From assembly GCA_034665745.1 (NCBI GenBank), contig JAXDJJ010000075.1:1-54510 (forward strand): a DNA stretch of 54,510 bases, given 5' to 3'. Origin of the DNA: JAXDJJ01 sp034665745 (GTDB lineage Bacteria > Actinomycetota > CADDZG01 > WHSQ01). Shown in pieces: positions 48,355 to 54,510 of this stretch; the first letter of the stretch is position 1, and the number at the start of each line of letters is the position of its first letter. A program made the translations under genes and the position numbers. The notes under the pieces were generated by a model that made no database searches, was not told the DNA's origin, and saw nothing but the letters and a program-made list of their open reading frames with translations.

Positions 48355-49281
48355 TCAGGAATCGAAGCCGATGTGGATGTGGTCCGCGTGGTCCTGATCC
48401 GTGAAGCCCCCCGGGAATCCGATCGCTCCGAATGGGTGCCCCAGCTCGGTCGGCCGCAGGGAACCCTCTAGCTTGGCGATCTCCGAGATGACGTCTCGCG
48501 CCGCAATGTTGGATCCGCCTACCGGACTCCCATCCACGAAGAAGACATCTGCAGCCCGGCCGAAATAGTGATTAGAGACGCTCCCCGATCGCGTGTATCT
48601 GCTGTGGCCGGTAGCAAACACCGTGACCCCGATCGTGTGGCGCTCCGAGATCCATGACAACAACGAGATAACGCGCTGGTCCACGATCCCGGCCGACAGG
48701 TCTGCCCGGGCTTGGGGGGTCAAGATCACCCGGCGGTTGTCGAGCAGGTCGACGGCTTGAGCGAACGCGACACCCTCTGGCGGGAGGACGACTCCATAGT
48801 GCGACGCCAAGGTCAGAACTTCATTCACGTAGGACTGGGAGTGGTTGTAGTTCCACACAGCGGTAGCGAGATGAGCCGGGTCGGCCGCGCCGTTCGCGCA
48901 GAGCATGTGCGCCGCGCTGAAGACAGCGTCCGACACGTTGTCGATATCGACCTCACCGTCCCCGTCGCCATCAACCCGATAGGAAGCGAAGGTCGACGGC
49001 ATGAACTGCATGGGGCCCTGCGCCCCTTTGCTCGATGTCGCCCGACTCTTTCCGAACCCGGTCTCGACCTTGTGGATCGCTGCCAGAACCGTCCACTCCA
49101 GCCCTTCGCACGTCTGGGCCGCCGCCTGGTAGAGCGGGATCAGTTCCGGGGGAATCTCCTCACGAGCCCTGGCGGATGGAGATGGTTGGTCGCTGGCTAA
49201 AGACAGCAGTGCCGTCACCAGGATCAACGGCATCATGAAGAGACCGACAAGTATTGCTGCGAGAAGCCCGGCTCGCTTCAT
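48355..49281 (-). CDS. Conjugation-associated lytic transglycosylase with M15-like C-terminal domain
   Basis: The 308-residue protein has an N-terminal signal-anchor (LLAAILVGLFMMPLILVTALLSL). An SLT domain follows with the catalytic Glu73 in KVETGFG, GAQGPMQFMPSTF, and an ATAVWNYNHS motif. A second region from about 200 shows FATGHSRYTRSGSVSNHYFGRAADVFF and HIHIGFDS, matching D-Ala-D-Ala carboxypeptidase-type (M15-like) His/Asp sites. It probably opens the wall for the conjugation apparatus (VirB1-like). It is the last gene of the minus-strand operon, six bases after the coupling-protein gene. Confidence 0.82.
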   Translation of the reverse strand: MKRAGLLAAILVGLFMMPLILVTALLSLASDQPSPSARAREEIPPELIPLYQAAAQTCEGLEWTVLAAIHKVETGFGKSRATSSKGAQGPMQFMPSTFASYRVDGDGDGEVDIDNVSDAVFSAAHMLCANGAADPAHLATAVWNYNHSQSYVNEVLTLASHYGVVLPPEGVAFAQAVDLLDNRRVILTPQARADLSAGIVDQRVISLLSWISERHTIGVTVFATGHSRYTRSGSVSNHYFGRAADVFFVDGSPVGGSNIAARDVISEIAKLEGSLRPTELGHPFGAIGFPGGFTDQDHADHIHIGFDS

Positions 49282-49287
49282 CGAGTG

Positions 49288-50955
49288 CTAGGCAGCGCGG
49301 GTGCGCAGCAATTTCTCTTTGAACCATGGGCGCAACCTGAGCCGTGTCGGGGGAAGGTGGCCGTAGACGAGGATGCCCTCCCCTGGCCTGATGGAGCGCA
49401 AGACATTCGCAGGCGCGACGCTACGAGTGGCCATCGATTCGGTTGTCGACCTAGTGCCCTGTGAGCCGCGCGTTACCGACGAGTGCATAACCTCTTCATC
49501 TCCGAGTAGGCGCGACGCATATTCGAGGGTTTGGGTATCGGAGATACCTGACAGGACGATCTTGGCCCGGTGGTTGTTCACCACTGTTTGGGCTCTCTCC
49601 TGGTAGCGAGTTGTTATCTGAGCCATGTCTTGGAAGACGCTGACCAGCTGGATCCCATGGCTGGACGCGGTGGAAGCCAGCGTGTCGAGGTCTCGTAGCG
49701 GTGCGATGTTCGCCGCCTCGTCAAGAACCACCAAAAGCGGCTCCTTCAAGCTTCCTCCCTCCGAAGATGCTCTCTCGAACGCGTGGGAGATGATCGAGTG
49801 GATCAACGTCTCGAACAGAGGCCGGAGACGTTTCTGCTCGTGGGATGGAGCGACGACATAGAGCGTGTTTCTCCCGCCCGATAGCAGTGCGCTTGGTGTT
49901 ATCTCGCAGTTTGCGGCCGAGCTTGCAACCACGGGGTCTTCGTATGCGGCTAGCACGGTCTCGGCGGTCGTGTACACCGAGCTCTTCTGCCGCACCTCGC
50001 GCTTGAAGGAGGCTCTAGCGGCATCGAGGGCGAGTTCCTCCCCGGCGTCTTTCAGGATCTGAAGGATCTCAGCTTCTTCCTGGAGGTTCACCCACCTCAC
50101 GACGTCAGACATCGACCGATCCGACATCGACGCTGCGAGGAACACAGGCTGCAGAAGTTTCGCCGCTGCCGCGTACCAGAAGTCGGAATCACCGAACCCG
50201 GTCGTTCGAGCGGTCGTCGCCTCCGTCAGCCATGAGACGGTCTTCTGTGCTCCGCTCCAATCGTTGCAGAACGCGAGGGGTGACCAACCATGTGAAGGGA
50301 CATCTGCACAGCCGGTTGGGTCGTAGACGAACGCTTCTCCGAGGGATGAGCGCGCATCGATCGTATTCCTCAGGAGATCGGTCTTAACGCTTGTCGCGAG
50401 AACCGGACCTTGCCATTCGAGGATCGCCGGGATCGCGAATCCGCTCGTCTTCATCGACTGCGTCGGACCCAACACGATGACGCTCTGTCGCTCCTCCGCT
50501 GCGATGAGGTTGCGACCGACACGCCCGAGCGCGAGCCTTCCCGCGATGGGTCGCTTCACGATCAGAGGGCGTAGGTCACCGATAGATGCCCAGCTCGAAC
50601 CCCCTGCAGGGTTCGAGATGCTGATGACCAATCTGCGGAGCGAAAGTCCGAGCGCTGAGGCTCCGATCATGAGGAGCACGAATATCAGATAGATCGGCAC
50701 AGGGCCGGGCAAGAGCTTGCGCTCCGGGCGCGGCCACGCCTTAGCAGGATCGTCGATGTGATCCGCTAGGCGCATGACCACCCTCCCCATCTGCGAAAAG
50801 GAGACATCCGGCCACGACCTGCTCGTGGCCAGGGCGGCGAGCTGTCCCGTGAGCCAAACGACAGAGCCCAGAGCGAATAGAGCCAGCATGGCAACGAACA
50901 ACAGGTTCTCCCATCCCTGCTCACGCGCCGGAACCGACTGAGAGGAAGGCTTCAT
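49288..50955 (-). CDS. Type IV secretion coupling protein (VirD4/TraG family)
   Basis: The 555-residue protein has two N-terminal transmembrane segments (about 17-40 and 86-108) and a RecA-like ATPase domain. The P-loop reads VLGPTQSMKTSGF, with Met where Gly is usual. The Walker B is LLVVLDEAANIAPLRDL, followed by VSVFQDMAQI and GISDTQTLEYASRLLGDEEV, which match TraG/VirD4 C-terminal motifs. It couples substrate DNA to the channel at the inner membrane. Its start overlaps the VirB4-like gene by four bases. Confidence 0.88.
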   Translation of the reverse strand: MKPSSQSVPAREQGWENLLFVAMLALFALGSVVWLTGQLAALATSRSWPDVSFSQMGRVVMRLADHIDDPAKAWPRPERKLLPGPVPIYLIFVLLMIGASALGLSLRRLVISISNPAGGSSWASIGDLRPLIVKRPIAGRLALGRVGRNLIAAEERQSVIVLGPTQSMKTSGFAIPAILEWQGPVLATSVKTDLLRNTIDARSSLGEAFVYDPTGCADVPSHGWSPLAFCNDWSGAQKTVSWLTEATTARTTGFGDSDFWYAAAAKLLQPVFLAASMSDRSMSDVVRWVNLQEEAEILQILKDAGEELALDAARASFKREVRQKSSVYTTAETVLAAYEDPVVASSAANCEITPSALLSGGRNTLYVVAPSHEQKRLRPLFETLIHSIISHAFERASSEGGSLKEPLLVVLDEAANIAPLRDLDTLASTASSHGIQLVSVFQDMAQITTRYQERAQTVVNNHRAKIVLSGISDTQTLEYASRLLGDEEVMHSSVTRGSQGTRSTTESMATRSVAPANVLRSIRPGEGILVYGHLPPTRLRLRPWFKEKLLRTRAA

Positions 50956-52199
50956 CCCGCGATCCGGTCCCGGAGCATCCGGGTGTCGGTATCAACGATC
51001 GAACGCTCGGTTCGTCCGAGGTGGTGCCACACGAGGAACGACCGTTCCCCGACCTTCCATAGAGCGACCCCACGTTCGAGCTGTGGGAGCAACGTCGCTT
51101 CCGTCTGGGTCAGTCCGAGCAGAGTTCGGGTGGGCTCGATCTCAGCATGAGGCTGGGCATAGACAACCTTGGTCTCCGTGTCAGACAACAGCCCGCGCGC
51201 CACTCGTTCTTGCTGACTCCCCGATGCACCGGTCGCAGCGAGATCGGAGAAGCGATGCATCACGGCGATGTTCTGAAGACCGCGCGCTCGTGACAGCTTG
51301 AAGCTCGCTTGCAGCCACTTAGCGATACCTAGATTGGCGAGGATCGCCCACGCTTCGTCGAGGACGAAGATCGTCTTGCGAGTGGTGTCTGTAGATAGGA
51401 CGCCCTGGAGCCAAGCTGCGGCACAGGTCATGAGGATCCCGAGAGCGTCGGAGTCGTACACCGCAGAGAGGTCGAGCACAACTATCGGAGCGTCGAGGTC
51501 GACCGAACGCGACGTTCTGGCGTCGAACATCCCTTTGAGATCACCGGTGACGAGTCGTCTCAACTCGAACGCAACCTCACGGCCCCACTCCGCGAGGTCC
51601 GAACCCTGAGCCGCCACGTCAGCGCCAGCGTTGTCTCCGGGTCGCAACAAGCACTCGACCACTCCGGGAAGGGTTGGCTCTGCCCGCTTCGCAGAGGCGT
51701 GACCCAAAGCAGCTTCCAGAGCTGTTCTCTCTTGGGGCCGCATGGGTCGGTCGAGGGCGGTGGTCGCCACCGCTTGAAGGAGGCGGAGCTTGTCCTCGGT
51801 TGCGATCTTCTTGTCCAGTGGATTGAGTCGGGTTTTGCCGTGAGGGCGTATCTGGATCGGTTCGCAGCCACACATCCGTGCGACCGACGAATACTCGCCC
51901 TTCGGATCCATGATCACGACGCGTCGCCCGAACACCATCTGTCTCAGACAGAAGCTCTTGATCAGAGCCGACTTCCCTCTACCGAGTTGACCCGCAACGA
52001 TCATGTTCGGTGAGCTGATCGCTCCCGCCTCGTAGAGCTCGAACGCGTCGTATGTGAAGGCACCGCCGAACAGATCACGCCCGATGTAGGTGCCCTTGCC
52101 TCCGAGGCCCCCCTCTGCAACGAAGGGGTACGCCGCTTGCAGGTGAGCAGTAGTGAGGCGATGCGCAGGCTGGCCGCTTCTCATCTCAGCCCTCGGCAT
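50952..52199 (-). CDS. VirB4-like conjugation ATPase
   Basis: The 415-residue protein begins with a domain including YIGRDLFGGAFTYDAFELY. Walker A is GQLGRGKSAL (about residues 70-79), followed by DPKGEYSSVARM, and Walker B is KTIFVLDEAWAIL. A TraG/VirB4-type C-terminus follows (GLTQTEATLLPQLERGVALW). It lacks a large VirB4 N-terminal region, which the adjacent SCO6880-type protein may supply. It overlaps that gene by 19 bases and the coupling-protein gene by four bases. Confidence 0.85.
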   Translation of the reverse strand: MPRAEMRSGQPAHRLTTAHLQAAYPFVAEGGLGGKGTYIGRDLFGGAFTYDAFELYEAGAISSPNMIVAGQLGRGKSALIKSFCLRQMVFGRRVVIMDPKGEYSSVARMCGCEPIQIRPHGKTRLNPLDKKIATEDKLRLLQAVATTALDRPMRPQERTALEAALGHASAKRAEPTLPGVVECLLRPGDNAGADVAAQGSDLAEWGREVAFELRRLVTGDLKGMFDARTSRSVDLDAPIVVLDLSAVYDSDALGILMTCAAAWLQGVLSTDTTRKTIFVLDEAWAILANLGIAKWLQASFKLSRARGLQNIAVMHRFSDLAATGASGSQQERVARGLLSDTETKVVYAQPHAEIEPTRTLLGLTQTEATLLPQLERGVALWKVGERSFLVWHHLGRTERSIVDTDTRMLRDRIAG

Positions 52200-53668
52200 A
52201 GGGGCAGGGTGTAAGTGAAGGCCAATTCTTGCTCACCGTTCAACCGCCGGACGTCGAGGAACGATCGGCCCGCTGCCTCCTCTATCTCTCCACAGGCGCT
52301 AACCAGTTCCATGGAACTCGCAGCGGTGACCGTGATGAAGCCTGAGAACCGATAGAACGCATGGCCATCCGATAGGTCCCGCTCATGATCGGCAAGGGAA
52401 TCCTGTTCACGCGAGCGCCTAACCGTCTGAGCAAACCCCGCACGGTGCCTTAATTCCTCATCCGCGGCTGCCGAAGTGCGGGCCGCCTCCACCGACCGGA
52501 TCGCCTTCAGTGGGCTAACGGGTTCCATGGTCAGAGACACGGTGCGCATCCGCTCGGTCCGGAGCAACAAAGGCGCGAGGAAGTCAGGGTCTGTGTCAAC
52601 GCGCGGCCACTCCGCTATCCAGTAGGTGGCGTGGAACGCGTCGTCGGTCCGATAGTTGGACCAGGTCTCTTCGCTCGCCATCGGACCCGCATTTGCCAGC
52701 GATGTTCCCCGTCTAGCGGGATCTGCGTTCGCGAGGCTAGCGAGACCGCTGCGACATCTCGGATCGAAACCAGTCCTTAGTGCGTGTGCGAGCAGCCTCG
52801 GCGTGAGGGCACCTTCAACCATGACATCGGTACCGATCAGGTTCGTCGAAAGCGAGGTGAGCTCCCGTCGCAGAACCTCGCAGGCCCCAAGGTCTCCCCC
52901 GCCGGCAGCTTTGATCGCCCGACCCGCTCTAGCAGCACTGATCTGCAGGGCAACGAAGACCTCGTGTTCCTGTGTCGTCGGCCCGGCCTCGTCTACGACC
53001 TCCAGATAAGAGCGCGCCAGTGGGGAGTCGAGAGCGACGGCGATGTTGCCCTTGAGGTATCCACCGATGTCGTCGCCTGGGTCGGGAACCGTGCGTTCGA
53101 CCCACTGGATCCGGTGGATAGGAGCGGTCTCCCGGGCCAACCCGGAGAGGATCCCGGCCCATGACGACAGCCTGCGCGATTTCTCGGGGGCATCGAGAAG
53201 TGCGAACGACCGTCCCCTGACGGTCAACACTCCAGTGAAGGTGCCGCTGCGCCGATCCTTCACGATACCGAGCTGGGACGCGGAGCCGGGGATGGGATGA
53301 GACAGCAGAACCAGCTCGCTAAGCGACTCGGGAAGGTTGGGTTGAGACTCAGCGACGAACGTGTAACCCGCTAGCGGTTGACTGGATCGGAAGGACCTGT
53401 TGCCGTTCAACGTTCTCATCGACCACGCAGACATGACCGGGATCCACTCGTCGAGGCACCGGCCGCTGAGCGGAACCAAGGCGGCGATGCTTCCGGTAGT
53501 CACGATCACCAAGCAAGCGCCGAGGGCCATGCCGGGTGGGAGACCACGCAAAGCTGCGACCGCCAGCACACCGGCGGCGCTGAGGATCACCAGTTGAGAT
53601 CCCCTGAGACCGATCAGTAGGCCCCGGCGCTCGAGTTGTCCGAAGCGATAACGAGGTGCCTCGGCCAA
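52181..53668 (-). CDS. SCO6880-type conjugation protein
   Basis: The 495-residue protein opens with YRFGQLERRGLLIGLRGSQL, the signature of SCO6880-type proteins found in actinobacterial type IV conjugation operons. Two adjacent hydrophobic segments (LVILSAAGVLAVAALRGL and MALGACLVIVTTGSIAALVPL) anchor it in the membrane. The soluble part includes GTFTGVLTVRGRSFALLDAPEKSRRLSSWAGIL and FYRFSGFITVTAASSMELV. It lies immediately before the VirB4-like ATPase gene with an overlap and is expected to act with it, in place of the VirB4 N-terminal part. Confidence 0.85.
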   Translation of the reverse strand: MAEAPRYRFGQLERRGLLIGLRGSQLVILSAAGVLAVAALRGLPPGMALGACLVIVTTGSIAALVPLSGRCLDEWIPVMSAWSMRTLNGNRSFRSSQPLAGYTFVAESQPNLPESLSELVLLSHPIPGSASQLGIVKDRRSGTFTGVLTVRGRSFALLDAPEKSRRLSSWAGILSGLARETAPIHRIQWVERTVPDPGDDIGGYLKGNIAVALDSPLARSYLEVVDEAGPTTQEHEVFVALQISAARAGRAIKAAGGGDLGACEVLRRELTSLSTNLIGTDVMVEGALTPRLLAHALRTGFDPRCRSGLASLANADPARRGTSLANAGPMASEETWSNYRTDDAFHATYWIAEWPRVDTDPDFLAPLLLRTERMRTVSLTMEPVSPLKAIRSVEAARTSAAADEELRHRAGFAQTVRRSREQDSLADHERDLSDGHAFYRFSGFITVTAASSMELVSACGEIEEAAGRSFLDVRRLNGEQELAFTYTLPLCRGLR

Positions 53669-54510
53669 CTACGGCCTCTGGTCTTTCGACCGTGTGGTTG
53701 CGGCAGCGCCGGTCGTCTTGGACGGTAATGGCCGTGTACCGACACCCCGCTCCGTCCCGCGGATGTCGGTCCGATCTTTCATCTTGTTCGCCGGGACCTT
53801 CGCTGCGGATCTCGCTCCTGCACCTGCCGCCGCGACAGCTGCCGTGGCTCCGCCCGCGGTCGCAGACGTTGCCGGCGCTCCATTGGAACGCGCCGAGGTC
53901 ATGCGAGATCGCATCGTGGCAACCGCTTGGTTCGTTCCAGACCCAGGACGCACAGTCTCCAGCGGCCTCCGACCGAGCCCCTGAAGGTGTCCGATCGCCG
54001 CTGTTTCCGCAAGCGGTATCAACTTGAGGAGAGCCATCGGAGCGAAAGCGGCCATGGTCATCAGCGCGGTGCCTCCCATCAATGAAGCGAACCCGCCACG
54101 ACCTGGTTCGGAAAGCGCTGCCGTCGCGAGGCTGATAACGGCGACGATCACGAACTTGGACAGGATCAGAGCGAAGAGGGTCTCGATCATCCGCCGCGTC
54201 CAGCGCGATGTAGCGGGCCATACGAGTGCAGCAAGGATGACGGGAAGGAAGAAGACACTCACCGTGACCGCTCCGGACCGAACCAAGAGCTCCAGCCACA
54301 CGACGAAAGACCCGATGATGAGTAGCAGAGACACTAGGAAGATTGCGAACGACGGAACGACCGGTGCGCCGCCGGTTGACGAGAGGGCGTTGCCAACTGA
54401 ATCGAATATCTCAGAGACATCTCCCGCAACGCCTTGAGCAACCGAAGCGCTCAGGGAATCGGTGATGGTGAGCAGGACCTGGGTCACGACGACCGCACCG
54501 AACGTTCCGA
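53669..54510 (-). CDS. VirB6/TrbL-like conjugation membrane protein, 5' end outside window
   Basis: At least 272 residues from the GTG at 54487; the frame stays open to the window edge (GTFGAVVVTQVLL), so the true start is upstream. It has at least four transmembrane segments: PSFAIFLVSLLLIIGSFVVW, AVTVSVFFLPVILAALVW, IETLFALILSKFVIVAVISLA and MTMAAFAPMALLKLI. A C-terminal Ala-rich, basic tail (SATAGGATAAVAAAGAGARS) ends the protein. Layout and place in the operon fit a VirB6/TrbL-like channel component. Its stop lies next to the start of the SCO6880-type gene. Confidence 0.75.
   Translation of the reverse strand, partial: GTFGAVVVTQVLLTITDSLSASVAQGVAGDVSEIFDSVGNALSSTGGAPVVPSFAIFLVSLLLIIGSFVVWLELLVRSGAVTVSVFFLPVILAALVWPATSRWTRRMIETLFALILSKFVIVAVISLATAALSEPGRGGFASLMGGTALMTMAAFAPMALLKLIPLAETAAIGHLQGLGRRPLETVRPGSGTNQAVATMRSRMTSARSNGAPATSATAGGATAAVAAAGAGARSAAKVPANKMKDRTDIRGTERGVGTRPLPSKTTGAAATTRSKDQRP

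Overview
The window is GC-rich, gene-dense chromosomal DNA that looks like an actinobacterium (Actinomycetota), probably uncultured. The evidence is a mycobacterial-type DNA ligase C next to a LigD-type primase-polymerase, a mycothiol-dependent-isomerase-fold protein, frequent GTG/TTG starts, many lipoproteins with a +1 Cys, and an SCO6880-type conjugation operon. No rRNA, complete tRNA or CRISPR array is visible. Genus and species cannot be read from the sequence.

Layout. (1) 1-12.2 kb is mostly housekeeping or recognisable genes: a truncated GAF-GGDEF diguanylate cyclase, peptide deformylase, ACT-domain regulators, a Pol X-like HhH-PHP protein, ligase C and primase-polymerase (convergent, 3' ends overlapping), a CocE/S15 hydrolase, MsrB, an RlpA-like protein, a peptidoglycan-binding protein and hemerythrin. 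(2) 12.2-15.7 kb holds two highlights. One is an alkylmercury-lyase (MerB-like) gene whose only interruption is an in-frame TGA at the position of a catalytic Cys, followed by a SECIS-like hairpin, so it may be a selenoprotein. The other is a cobalamin riboswitch with a terminator-like hairpin ahead of a secreted alpha/alpha-toroid protein, a possible B12-binding protein. A secreted M6-like metalloprotease lies beside them. (3) 15.7-23.5 kb is an ECF sigma factor, a TolB-propeller membrane protein that is probably its anti-sigma partner, and six downstream lipoprotein or anchored-protein genes. Two downstream promoters share the element CAAC-N17-CGTCTAAT, and a weaker copy precedes the sigma gene, which suggests one envelope-stress-like regulon. 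(4) 23.5-48 kb is a long accessory stretch dominated by secreted, lipid-anchored or small membrane proteins: three tandem RTX-type calcium-binding repeat proteins, beta-propeller and Asp-box proteins, a lone FtsX-ectodomain lipoprotein and a lipoprotein with three Cys-paired repeats. A few enzymes are interspersed (epimerase, LnuA-like nucleotidyltransferase, methyltransferase, NTP_transf_6 protein).

(5) From about 48.05 kb to the right edge lies one end of an integrative and conjugative element. A 3' tRNA fragment (the attachment site) and clustered GGGTGGCAA repeats are followed, on the minus strand, by a lytic transglycosylase/peptidase, VirD4/TraG coupling protein, VirB4-like ATPase, SCO6880-type protein and a VirB6/TrbL-like membrane protein cut by the window edge. 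No integrase or relaxase is in view. Related 11-bp-period repeat pairs at 46.5 and 46.7 kb suggest older integrations at the same place.

Starts were chosen by ribosome-binding site, signal peptide and family length; where they differ from the longest reading frame this is stated.
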